A stretch of DNA of 33,172 nt from Gemmatimonadota bacterium (GTDB lineage: Bacteria; Gemmatimonadota; Gemmatimonadetes; Longimicrobiales; Gaopeijiaceae): assembly GCA_003248075.1 (NCBI GenBank), contig QJYK01000317.1, positions 1 through 33,172 of the forward strand, read 5' to 3'. Every line of letters begins with the position of its first letter. The stretch's first letter is position 1. Shown here in pieces: positions 25,045-32,360 of the stretch. Made by a program: the position numbers and the translations under genes. Below the pieces are notes generated by a model. That model searched no databases and was not told the DNA's origin. It saw nothing but the letters and a program-made list of their open reading frames with translations.

Positions 25045-26307
25045 GTGGAAGCCGTCGATTTTCGCGATCTGAACCTGTCCGAGGAAAGACTCGCCGCCGT
25101 GGAGGCGTTGGGTTGGACCCGTCCGACACCGATCCAGGCCAAGGCTATTCCCTCGGGCCTGGCCGGAAGGGACGTCGTGGGAATCGCCCAGACGGGAACA
25201 GGAAAGACCGCTGCCTTCATGATCCCGGCCCTCGAGCGCCTGCGCGGCGGCCAGGGGCTGCAAGTGCTCGTGCTGTGCCCGACGCGCGAGCTCGCCCAAC
25301 AGGTCGCCGAGGACGCGGCGGCGCTGGCGCTTGGCACCGGCGTTCGTGTCGAGTCCATCTTCGGCGGCGTGGGCTATGGTCCCCAGATCGAGGCGCTTCA
25401 GCAGGGCTTCGAGGTGATCGTGGCGACGCCCGGCCGCTTCATCGACCATCTCCACCAGAAGCGGGTCGATCTGTCGACGGTCCGGTACCTCGTTCTCGAC
25501 GAGGCGGATCGGATGCTCGACATGGGTTTCCGGCCCCAAATCGAGCAGGTGCTGCGCGGCCTGCCGTCCGAGCGCCAGACGATGCTGTTCAGCGCGACGA
25601 TGCCCCATGGGGTCCACGACCTGGCCCTGCGCATAACCCGAGACGCAGTCTGGATCGAGGCTGCTCGCGCAGGGACGACGGCCGAGGGTATCGAAGAGGC
25701 ATTCTACTCGGTGAAGCCGGAGAAGAAGCCCGATCTGCTGCTCAGGCTCCTCGACGACCCCGAGTGGGACCAGGTGCTGGTGTTCACACGCACGAAGGCG
25801 GGGGCGGACGTCCTGGACGCACGCCTCCAGCGCGAGGGCATCAAGGCCGACGTCCTGCACTCGGACCGACAGATGAAGCATCGCACCCGTGCCCTGGATC
25901 GCTTCGCCACGGGGAAGGTCCGGGTCCTGGTCGCCACGGACATCGCCCAGCGCGGCCTGGATGTGGAGGGGATCAGCCACGTCGTGAACTACGATGTCCC
26001 CCTCGACCCGGAGGACTACGTGCACCGCATCGGGAGGACCGGACGCGCGGGTGCCACCGGCACCGCCGTGACGTTCGTGACGGCCGCCGACCTCGGGGCC
26101 ATGAAGACGCTGGAGCGTAGGCTCGAGCGCAACGTGGAGCGGGTGCACCTGCCGGAGTTCGACTACGCGGGCGCGCCACAGACCGAACGGCGCTCCGCCG
26201 CACGCCGCGGGAGCAAGTCCCGCTCCCCGCACGGCATGGGCTCGCGATCCGCGGACGAGCTCACGGCGGAGGAGCTGGCGGAGCTGCTGAGGCTCGGCGG
26301 TGACTGA
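25045..26307 (+). CDS. DEAD-box ATP-dependent RNA helicase (RhlE-like)
   Basis: 420-aa RNA helicase with all motifs intact: Q motif TPIQ (Q31), GTGKT (51-55), PTRELAQQ (80-86), GG, TPGR, DEAD (152-155), SAT (183-185), ATDIAQRGLDV and HRIGRTGRAG (from H327). The C-terminal extension of about 60 residues is basic (RRSAARRGSKSRS) and ends in a short acidic helix. Unwinds short RNA duplexes in ribosome assembly or mRNA turnover. The GTG at 25045 is chosen because GGAG lies 6 bases upstream and the family core starts at VDFRDLNLSEE; the frame is open to 24934 with unlikely Arg-rich sequence. It contrasts with the inactive DEAD-box-like protein 4 kb upstream. The 138-aa gene follows 49 bp later. 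Confidence 0.94.
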   Translation: MEAVDFRDLNLSEERLAAVEALGWTRPTPIQAKAIPSGLAGRDVVGIAQTGTGKTAAFMIPALERLRGGQGLQVLVLCPTRELAQQVAEDAAALALGTGVRVESIFGGVGYGPQIEALQQGFEVIVATPGRFIDHLHQKRVDLSTVRYLVLDEADRMLDMGFRPQIEQVLRGLPSERQTMLFSATMPHGVHDLALRITRDAVWIEAARAGTTAEGIEEAFYSVKPEKKPDLLLRLLDDPEWDQVLVFTRTKAGADVLDARLQREGIKADVLHSDRQMKHRTRALDRFATGKVRVLVATDIAQRGLDVEGISHVVNYDVPLDPEDYVHRIGRTGRAGATGTAVTFVTAADLGAMKTLERRLERNVERVHLPEFDYAGAPQTERRSAARRGSKSRSPHGMGSRSADELTAEELAELLRLGGD

Positions 26308-26356
26308 CCCGCCTCCCGCCACTCCGGATTCCCAGTTACAGTCAACGAGCCGAACG

Positions 26357-26773
26357 ATGATCTACAAGCGTTACGGGACCGCGCTCCACAGCGTGGTTAC
26401 GAACTTCGATTCCAAGGCACTGAACGAGATCGGATTCCGCCGCGACCGGCAGAAGACGATGACAGGTGGGGACTTCGAGACCGGCTTCGAGCACATGACG
26501 ACCCATGAGCTCGCCACCGACGCAGAGGGAGACGTCCAGGACGAGACGGAGCAGCTGCTCCTGGAACGGCTCGAGGCGCGACTCGACGAGTTGCTGGGCG
26601 CCCTGGGTGACGGCGAGATCCTGCTGGTCGAGAACGGGGAGGGTCATGATTGGCCCAAGACGCGGCAGCAGATGCGTAATGTCGTCGTGGAGGGTGAGAA
26701 TCGCTTGCGCTTCAGCTACGGGATGTCGCCCCCGCTCCGGATGGGCGTCTACCGGCCCAGGAGCACGCCGTAG
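26357..26773 (+). CDS. 138-aa protein, unknown function
   Basis: I do not recognise a family. The protein is acidic in the middle (DAEGDVQDETEQLLLERLEARLDELL is a likely long helix, quoted here by its core EQLLLERLEARL), flanked by short conserved-looking ends (MIYKRYGTALHSVVTNFDSKALNEIGF start; GVYRPRS end). No signal peptide or membrane segment. I start at ATG 26357; a GTG at 26300 overlapping the helicase stop would add 19 residues of low complexity (PPPATPDSQLQSTS). It lies 49 bp after the helicase gene on the same strand, so co-transcription is likely, and the structured RNA follows. The stop codon is part of a 15-bp palindrome. Confidence 0.65.
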   Translation: MIYKRYGTALHSVVTNFDSKALNEIGFRRDRQKTMTGGDFETGFEHMTTHELATDAEGDVQDETEQLLLERLEARLDELLGALGDGEILLVENGEGHDWPKTRQQMRNVVVEGENRLRFSYGMSPPLRMGVYRPRSTP

Positions 26774-26807
26774 GGAAGTTCCCTACAAACGTGGGCGGGT
26801 TTGCCCG
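26771..26807 (+). terminator. Two hairpins after the 138-aa gene
   Basis: TAGGGAA-G-TTCCCTA (26771-26785) is a perfect palindrome that includes the TAG stop; CGGG-TTTG-CCCG follows at 26796-26807, or GGGC/GCCC at 26793-26806. Together they probably mark the end of the helicase transcript, although no U-tract is present. Confidence 0.4.
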
Positions 26808-26831
26808 ACAGAAGCAGCCCCTTCGTCGCGG

Positions 26832-26837
26832 TATCAT
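26832..26837 (+). promoter_or_regulatory. Candidate -10 box TATCAT for the structured RNA
   Basis: Five of six bases match TATAAT; transcription would begin near 26843. The TTGCCC at 26801-26806 is too far away (25 bp) to be a normal -35, so this is a weak call. Confidence 0.3.
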
Positions 26838-26843
26838 GGTGCA

Positions 26844-27169
26844 GAGATTGACGGGGCGATCGATCCACTGGGAAGAGGTCCACGAACCTCGACCCGCCCT
26901 CGCCGGATCGAAGTCCCGGGCCCGACGGGGGCTTTGGGCAGGAGTTCCCGCCGGGCCGAAAAAAGGTCGGACGGAGTGGCCCGGGCGGCTCGAGACCCCA
27001 CGAAGGGGGCCCGACGCAGGCCCCAGGCGAGCGAGAGAGCCGGGCGAGACCCGCAAAGGGTGATTGGCTCCGTCCGAACGAAGGTGAGGGGTGTCCTGTT
27101 GGCGGGAGGGTCGCAGGCGCCCCCGCTCGAGTCCGGCTGGGCGAAAGCCCTGCCGGGCTCTTTTTTTTT
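26844..27169 (+). ncRNA. Structured non-coding RNA, possible 6S-like RNA
   Basis: No credible gene is present in the 507 bp from 26774 to 27280, but the + strand folds into one long rod. Nested perfect helices are: CGGGGGC 26926-26932 with GCCCCCG 27119-27125; TCCCGCC 26946-26952 with GGCGGGA 27101-27107; TCGGACGGAG 26967-26976 with CTCCGTCCGA 27068-27077; GGCTC 26987-26991 with GAGCC 27037-27041; and an apical GGGGCC/GGCCCC hairpin 27006-27024. Between the second and third helix is a large open bubble (14 and 23 bases). The rod spans 200 bases and is followed 3 bases later by a strong intrinsic terminator. An unbranched rod of about 200 nt with a central bubble is how 6S RNA (the RNA-polymerase decoy) is built. 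I found no RNase P, tmRNA or SRP motifs. A 5' hairpin domain (GGGCG 26854-26858 / CGCCC 26895-26899, with GAGGT/ACCTC inside) may be leader. The 5' end is uncertain. Existence of the RNA is likely; 6S identity is a hypothesis. Confidence 0.6.
27129..27169 (+). terminator. Strong intrinsic terminator with nine-T tract
   Basis: GAGTCCGGC (27129-27137) pairs with GCCGGGCTC (27152-27160) including one G-U. After a T-T mismatch, GGGC (27139-27142) pairs with GCCC (27147-27150), closed by a GAAA tetraloop. Nine Ts follow (27161-27169). It is the only textbook rho-independent terminator in the window. Confidence 0.95.
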
Positions 27170-27230
27170 CGTTGTCCCCCACCGGGGCGCCCTCGGGCAT
27201 CGGTCAGGTCGTAGCCCGCTTCTGCGGGGC

Positions 27231-27254
27231 GACGGGCGGGTGTTCGTGCCCGTC
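27231..27254 (-). terminator. Hairpin downstream of the S9 peptidase gene
   Basis: GACGGGC and GCCCGTC form a perfect 7-bp stem with a 10-base loop, 26 bp beyond the peptidase stop; a second small stem CCCGC-TTCT-GCGGG lies at 27215-27228. Together they may end the minus-strand transcript before it reaches the structured RNA. No U-tract. Confidence 0.4.
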
Positions 27255-27280
27255 ACCCCGCATGAGGCTGCGGGCCCCGA

Positions 27281-29326
27281 TCAGCTTCCGTGACCGTCCT
27301 GCGTGACCGGCGTGGCGCGCCCGTGGCGGGTGAACCACTCTCTCAGATAGAGCTGGGTCCGGAGGAAGTTCGAGGGTGTGCTGGACGTGCCGTGCCACTC
27401 GTTCTTGAAGCGCACCATGGCGGTGGGGACGCCGAGCACTTTGAGCGCCGCATAGAACTCCTCGGTCTGCGGCATCGGGGTGCGGAGGTCCATCTCACCG
27501 GTCATGAGCATGGTGGGCGTCTTCACGTTCCCGACGTACATCAGCGACGATCTGCGCAGGTGCTCGCTCGGATCGTCCCACGGGAACTTCTCGAAGTTGC
27601 GGTACCAGCCGATTCCGTCCGTGGTGCCCACGAACGAGAGCCAGTTGGTCACCGGACAGTTCGCGGACGCCGCCGCGAATCGATTCGTGTGACCGACGGT
27701 CCACGAGGTGAGGACGCCACCACCCGAGCATCCGAACACGAACATGTTGTCCGAGTCGACGTAGCCGCGCGCGATGACTTCGTCCACGCCCTTCATGAGG
27801 TCGTCGAAGTCCTTGCCGGGATACGCATTCTTGATCGCGTTCGCGAAGGCGCTGCCATATCCGGTGCTGCCGCGCGGGTTGACGTAGAGCAGCACGTACC
27901 CGTTCGCCGCGTGCTCCTGGAAGCTGAAGTTGAACCCGACCGAGTACATGCTGTGCGGACCGCCGTGGATCGACAGCATCAGCGGGTACTTCCTGGACGC
28001 GTCGAAGTCTGGCGGCTTCACGATCCAGCCCTGGATGCGGTAGCCGTCCACCGACTCGTACCAGATCTCCTCCACGTCTCCCAGCGTGACCCCTGCCAGC
28101 ACGTCGTCATTCACGTGGGTCAGCTGGTGCATCTCGGACGGGCGGTCGAGTCGGAGGGAGACGATGTCACCGGGCTGGTGTGGGCTGGTGAGCGTGCCGA
28201 CCAGAGTGCCGCTCCGGGTGATCGAGCCGATCCCGATCAGGTGGGTGCCCTCCGTGATCTGACGGACGCCGCCGTCCAGGGAGACGAACTGGACGTTCCT
28301 GCTGCCGGCGTCGTTGGCCGTGAAGTAGAGGCCGCGCCCGTTCGACGCCCACGTGTAGTCGGAAGCCTGCCGGTCGAAGTCACCCGAGATCATGCGGGGG
28401 TTCGAGCCGTCGCGGCCCATCACCCACAGCTGGGTGTTCCTGTAGGTGTCGTCGTGCCAGTCGATCCCGGTGTAGGCGATGAGGCGCCCATCGGGGGAGG
28501 GCAGGGGATTGGCGTCCGGCCCGTGTCGGGTCGTGAGCTGCCGGATCACGCCGCTCCCGACGTCCACGGAGTAGATCTCCGACTCGCGCCAGGCGAGCTC
28601 GGCGTCCTCGGTGCGGAGTGACGAGAACAGGATCTCTCGACCGTCAGGGGTCCATTCAGCCCCCGAGTGGTTCCAGTCTCCATCGGTGAGCTGTCGAGGG
28701 GTGCCTCCTTCCGAAGGAACGACGAAGATGTGTCGCCACCCCTCGTCGTTGAAGCCGACCCGATCCTGCCTGTAGTCGGCGCGGGTCACGACTTTGGGGT
28801 CCTCCGTCCACCTGGCGCCCGCCGGACGGCCCGGGAGCGACACGCGCCAGGGATTGGCCTCGTCCACGGTCATGCTGAAGGCGATCGTCGTGCCGTCGGG
28901 CGACCAGCGAAGCGAGGAGGGACCGTGCTCGACGCGGGTGATCTGGGTGGTCGCGCCTTCATCGTCCATCCAGCGCACGAAGATCTGGGAGCCGCGCGGC
29001 TCACCGCTGGCCGTATACGCGATGCGGGTTCCGTCCGGGGACCAGACGGGGGACGACCCGTCCACCAGGAACCGGTTCTTCGAGCCATCGGCGTTCATGA
29101 TCCAGACCGATGACTCACGACGGTCGTTGATCTTGTCCACCCACCCACGCGTGTAGACGATCTGGGTTCCGTCCGGCGAGGCCTGCGGGTCGGAGACGGT
29201 CTCCATGTCGAGGTAGCTCTGCAACGAGAGCTTCTTCACGGAGCCGCTCTGGGCCGTCACGGGCGCCGCGATGGCGAGGGCCGCGACGGCGAGTGTCAGC
29301 GCCGCACGGCGGTGGGAGACGGGCAT
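27281..29326 (-). CDS. Exported S9-family serine peptidase (prolyl-oligopeptidase type)
   Basis: 681-aa secreted or periplasmic peptidase. The ATG at 29326 has a strong AGGGAGGT and begins a signal peptide (about 1-26, ending VTAQ). Residues about 35-400 form a WD40/PD40-type propeller (ASPDGTQIVYT, WSPDGTRIAYT, WTPDGREILFS, PSPDGRLIAYT). The catalytic alpha/beta-hydrolase domain (about 430-681) has oxyanion strand IHGGPH, NPRGSTGYG, nucleophile S534 in GCSGGG, D613 in GEMDLRTP and H645 in NEWHGTS; the spacing is normal for dipeptidyl/acylaminoacyl peptidases. It likely trims short peptides outside the cytoplasm. Gene stands alone on the minus strand, divergent from the cupin gene. Confidence 0.95.
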   Translation of the reverse strand: MPVSHRRAALTLAVAALAIAAPVTAQSGSVKKLSLQSYLDMETVSDPQASPDGTQIVYTRGWVDKINDRRESSVWIMNADGSKNRFLVDGSSPVWSPDGTRIAYTASGEPRGSQIFVRWMDDEGATTQITRVEHGPSSLRWSPDGTTIAFSMTVDEANPWRVSLPGRPAGARWTEDPKVVTRADYRQDRVGFNDEGWRHIFVVPSEGGTPRQLTDGDWNHSGAEWTPDGREILFSSLRTEDAELAWRESEIYSVDVGSGVIRQLTTRHGPDANPLPSPDGRLIAYTGIDWHDDTYRNTQLWVMGRDGSNPRMISGDFDRQASDYTWASNGRGLYFTANDAGSRNVQFVSLDGGVRQITEGTHLIGIGSITRSGTLVGTLTSPHQPGDIVSLRLDRPSEMHQLTHVNDDVLAGVTLGDVEEIWYESVDGYRIQGWIVKPPDFDASRKYPLMLSIHGGPHSMYSVGFNFSFQEHAANGYVLLYVNPRGSTGYGSAFANAIKNAYPGKDFDDLMKGVDEVIARGYVDSDNMFVFGCSGGGVLTSWTVGHTNRFAAASANCPVTNWLSFVGTTDGIGWYRNFEKFPWDDPSEHLRRSSLMYVGNVKTPTMLMTGEMDLRTPMPQTEEFYAALKVLGVPTAMVRFKNEWHGTSSTPSNFLRTQLYLREWFTRHGRATPVTQDGHGS

Positions 29327-29363
29327 GGCAACCTCCCTTGTCAGCGGGAAACCGGCCTGCTTC

Positions 29364-29379
29364 GGGGCCCAAGGGCCCC
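29364..29379. promoter_or_regulatory. 16-bp palindrome GGGGCCC-AA-GGGCCCC upstream of the S9 gene
   Basis: A perfect inverted repeat in the 233-bp divergent region, 38 bp before the S9 peptidase start. It could be an operator or a leader hairpin. The rest of this region (29327-29559) holds no gene I can support; a possible minus-strand -10 (TATCTT at 29413-29418) lacks a -35. Confidence 0.35.
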
Positions 29380-29559
29380 TGCATGGGCCGGCGCGGTCAG
29401 TGTCGGGGGATGCCAAGATAGGGGCGACCCGTTCGTCCCGCGATGGAGGGGGAGCCGAGCCCGGCCTCCCGGGCGGTGGCGCGCCGTGCCGTGGCTGCGC
29501 AAGATGATGGCCTATCCGGTCGAGAACCTGCCCTCCAGGGCCATCCGAGGAGACGACGC

Positions 29560-29928
29560 ATGCCGGTCCGACACCAGGACAGCCTTCCCGCCGAAGAGGT
29601 CAGGGCGGGCAAGAGAACCACACGACAGGTGCTGATCGGGCCGGAAGAGGGTCCGAACTTCGCCTTGCGCCGCTTCATCATGGAACCGGGGGGCGGCATG
29701 CCGTTGCACACGAACACGGTCGAGCACGAGCAATATGTTCTGCGCGGGAGCGCGACCGTGAGGATCGGAGGGGAGACGCATCACGTAAAGGCGGGGGACG
29801 TGGTGTTCATCCCGGCTGGCGTTCCCCACGACTACACGGCCGACGATGGAGCGGAGCCCTTCGAGTTCCTGTGCGTGGTACCCAACCGCGAGGATGTGAT
29901 CTCTCTCGTGGACGAGCCCGCCTGCTGA
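29560..29928 (+). CDS. Small single-domain cupin
   Basis: 122-aa cytoplasmic protein with one conserved beta-barrel: cupin motif 1 around PGGGMPLHTNTVEHEQYVLRG (central residues LHTN, E and G), and motif 2 GDVVFIPAGVPHDY with the metal histidine. The usual HxH of motif 1 is HxN, so the metal site is incomplete or altered. It could be a sugar- or metabolite-binding or isomerase-like cupin; the family covers many reactions. ATG 29560 follows GAGGAG at about 8 bases; the upstream in-frame extension lacks domain content. The amidohydrolase gene follows 49 bp later on the same strand. Confidence 0.85.
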   Translation: MPVRHQDSLPAEEVRAGKRTTRQVLIGPEEGPNFALRRFIMEPGGGMPLHTNTVEHEQYVLRGSATVRIGGETHHVKAGDVVFIPAGVPHDYTADDGAEPFEFLCVVPNREDVISLVDEPAC

Positions 29929-29977
29929 GGACACGGAAGCCCGACGACTGCCGTTCCACCCGCTCCCGGAGACAACG

Positions 29978-31588
29978 ATGATCGCACCGGTCCGGACGCT
30001 CGTCCTGGTGGCCTTGCTCATGAGCGCGGCTCCGCTGGGCACGCTGGCTCAAGACATCACGCTTCCGGAGCCCATCCCGCTCGGCGCCACGACGGGGCAA
30101 CGAGCGCAGCGGCTGCTGATCCGGAACGCGACCGTCGTCAGCGGTCGCGGCTCGCCACGCTCGAACCGGGCCATGCCGCCCGAGGGGCCCATCGACATCG
30201 TCATCGAGAACGGCAGGATCGTCGACATGATCTTGCGGGACCCGGTGAACATGGGTGGAGACGACGAAGGGGCGGCGAATCTGGGCGCCGACCTGGTCCT
30301 CGATGCTGCCGGCAAGTACGTCATCCCCGGGCTGGTGGACATGCACGTGCACATCCGCCCGGATGGTGAGGAGCTGGGCCCGCGCGCTCTCGACTACCAG
30401 TACCGACTCTGGATGGGTCATGGCGTCACCGCGGTCCGCGACGCGGGGACCGGCGCGACGCTGGAGACGATGACCCGACAGCGGGCGGCCGCCGAGACGC
30501 AGGGTATCGTCGCGCCGCATCTGGTGCTGTGCCAGCGTTGGCCTCTGCCGCTGCGCCGCTGGGACGTGGGCAACACCCCCGAGTCCGCGCGCGCGATGGT
30601 GCGGAGCTTCAGGGACCAGGGTGCGGACTGCATCAAGGTCAGCAAGAGCCCCGGACACTATCCGGACGTCCTGGAAGCGATCGTGGACGAGGGGCTGCAG
30701 CTGGGCATGAAGACCATGGTCGATCTCAAGGTCTCGGAGACGGACGCGGTCACGGCCAGCGCGCTCGGGGTCGCGAGCATCGAGCACTGGTACGGAGTGC
30801 CGGATGCCGCGCTGACGGGCAGCCAGGACTTCCCCGCGGACTACAACTACTGGACAGAGCTGGATCGCTTCCGGTGGGCGGGGGACCTGTGGCGTCAGGC
30901 GGATCCGGACAGGCTGTCGGACGTCATCGATCTGCTGATCCGGAACGGCACCAACTGGGACCCGACCATGGTGGTCTACGAGGACAACCGGGATCTGTGG
31001 AGGGCGCTGACGCTGCCTTGGACCCGCACGCTCTACCATCCGGCCGTCATCGACGGCATGTGGCCCGACGAGGCCACGCACGGTGCGTTCAAGACCGAAT
31101 GGAAGACCTCGGACGAGGTGATGTGGAGGAACAACTTCGACATCTGGATGCGGTGGGTGAAGGAGTTTCATGCGCGCGGTGGACTCCTGACCGTCGGTAC
31201 GGACACCAGCCCTTGGGGCGGCATGGCGGTGATTCGCGAGATGGAGCTCATGCAGGAGGCCGGGCTGCACCCGCTGGACGTGATCCGTGTCGCGACCACC
31301 AACGCCTACACGACGCTGGGGTGGGACGACCATTGCGGCGTGCGCGTCGGATGCGTGGCCGACCTGGCCGTGGTGAACGGCAACCCGGTCGACAACTTCA
31401 AGGTCATGTACGGCCTGGGGTACGGATTCTACGGAATCGCCCCCACGTCCGAGCAGTGGAAGTGGGGGGGAGTGCAGTGGACCATCCGGGAGGGAGTCGT
31501 CTACGACGCGCAGGCGCTGCTTCGTGAGGCGCTGTGGTACGTGCAACAGGAGAAGCGGCGCGGAGTCACGGAGCAGGGTGGCGAGTGA
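29978..31588 (+). CDS. Exported amidohydrolase-family protein
   Basis: 536-aa predicted periplasmic metal-dependent hydrolase. Signal peptide about 1-25 (ALLMSAAPLGTLAQ). Seen: IRNATVVSG start of the composite beta domain, VIPGLVDMHVHI with H123 and H125, CIKVSKS with a possible carbamylated lysine, SIEHWYG histidine, VGTDTSPWGG catalytic aspartate, and VADLAVVNGNP end of the composite domain. The beta-5 histidine found in related imidazolonepropionase-type enzymes is absent (MVDLKVSETD). SD CGGAGA precedes the ATG. Substrate unknown. It shares the amidohydrolase core with the propeller fusion at 2594-5932 but has no propeller. The 3' end overlaps the convergent CoA-transferase gene by 23 bp. 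Confidence 0.9.
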   Translation: MIAPVRTLVLVALLMSAAPLGTLAQDITLPEPIPLGATTGQRAQRLLIRNATVVSGRGSPRSNRAMPPEGPIDIVIENGRIVDMILRDPVNMGGDDEGAANLGADLVLDAAGKYVIPGLVDMHVHIRPDGEELGPRALDYQYRLWMGHGVTAVRDAGTGATLETMTRQRAAAETQGIVAPHLVLCQRWPLPLRRWDVGNTPESARAMVRSFRDQGADCIKVSKSPGHYPDVLEAIVDEGLQLGMKTMVDLKVSETDAVTASALGVASIEHWYGVPDAALTGSQDFPADYNYWTELDRFRWAGDLWRQADPDRLSDVIDLLIRNGTNWDPTMVVYEDNRDLWRALTLPWTRTLYHPAVIDGMWPDEATHGAFKTEWKTSDEVMWRNNFDIWMRWVKEFHARGGLLTVGTDTSPWGGMAVIREMELMQEAGLHPLDVIRVATTNAYTTLGWDDHCGVRVGCVADLAVVNGNPVDNFKVMYGLGYGFYGIAPTSEQWKWGGVQWTIREGVVYDAQALLREALWYVQQEKRRGVTEQGGE

Positions 31589-32360
31589 CGCTCCGGCGGG
31601 CGTGGGCGCGCCTGGTACGCTCCCGTAGGTCGCGTAGCGCCTGAAGCTCCTCGACGGTAGGGGCCTCCGTCTCGTCCAGCGGCTCGCCCACCACGAGCGG
31701 CCACCCGGTGTCCCTTCGCACCGTGTCGACGGCCACTCCCGGATGGACGGCGGTGAGCACGAGTTCACCGCTCGCATCGGGGGTGAGCACGCCCAGGTCG
31801 GTCACCACGCGCGTCACGCCACGTCCCCACGGCCCCGGGAACGCCCGAAGCAGCGCCGGAGGGACCCGGGCCGGCGTCGTGATGTAGTCGAGCTCCGGCA
31901 CGAACGTCCGCCTGCCGTGGCGTGCCATGACCAGAACCTCCGTCGCCATGGCTCCGATGTCCGGTGCGCCCCCCGCGCCGGGAAGACGGACCCGCGGCGC
32001 GTGGTAGGCTCCGATCACCGTCGAATTGAGGTTCCCGAACCGGTCGATCTGGGCGGCGCCGAGGAAGCCCACGTCGATCCTTCCTCCGCCCAACCAGTAC
32101 GCGAACACCTCGGGTACGGGGACCACGGCGTCCGCGGTCTCCGCGAGCTCCCCGTCACCGATCGACAGGGGCAGGACATCGGGCTTCGCTCCGATGGCGC
32201 CCGACTCGTACACGAGCTCCAGGTCCGGCGCATGCAGCCTCCGCGCCAGGTTGGCGGCCTCGCTCGGCAGCCCGATGCCCACGAAGCAAGTGGCTCCGTT
32301 CCGGAGGCATCGAGCCGCAGCGATCGTCATGAGCTCGTCGGGTCGGGCCGAATCGCTCAT
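31566..32360 (-). CDS. Type I CoA-transferase, beta subunit (GctB/IpdB-like)
   Basis: 264-aa partner of the following alpha subunit. Type I CoA-transferases move CoA between carboxylic acids via a glutamyl-CoA intermediate. Seen: ATCFVGIGLPSEAANLAR start, LVYESGAIGAKP containing the candidate catalytic glutamate, and GAAQIDRFGNLNSTVIG glycine-rich loop, all family-typical. The start ATG overlaps the alpha-subunit stop by four bases (ATGA), so the subunits are translated together. Close relatives in actinobacteria (IpdAB) act in steroid-ring degradation as hydrolases rather than transferases; the family alone cannot tell. The 3' end overlaps the convergent amidohydrolase by 23 bp. Confidence 0.88.
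   Translation of the reverse strand: MSDSARPDELMTIAAARCLRNGATCFVGIGLPSEAANLARRLHAPDLELVYESGAIGAKPDVLPLSIGDGELAETADAVVPVPEVFAYWLGGGRIDVGFLGAAQIDRFGNLNSTVIGAYHAPRVRLPGAGGAPDIGAMATEVLVMARHGRRTFVPELDYITTPARVPPALLRAFPGPWGRGVTRVVTDLGVLTPDASGELVLTAVHPGVAVDTVRRDTGWPLVVGEPLDETEAPTVEELQALRDLRERTRRAHARRSVTRHPAP

Noticed and set aside
26791-27063. 90-codon + strand frame over the structured RNA
   Set aside because: Composition dictated by GC-rich helices, no family match, no Shine-Dalgarno.
26774-27170. RNase P RNA, tmRNA, SRP RNA or cobalamin riboswitch
   Set aside because: No GAGGAAAGTCC-type RNase P core, no tmRNA tag or tRNA-like 3' end, no SRP GGAAGNAGCA-type loop, no full B12 box; the shape is an unbranched rod.
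29807-31777. 656-codon minus-strand frame opposite cupin and amidohydrolase genes
   Set aside because: Covers two well-recognised genes on the other strand; no domain seen in it.
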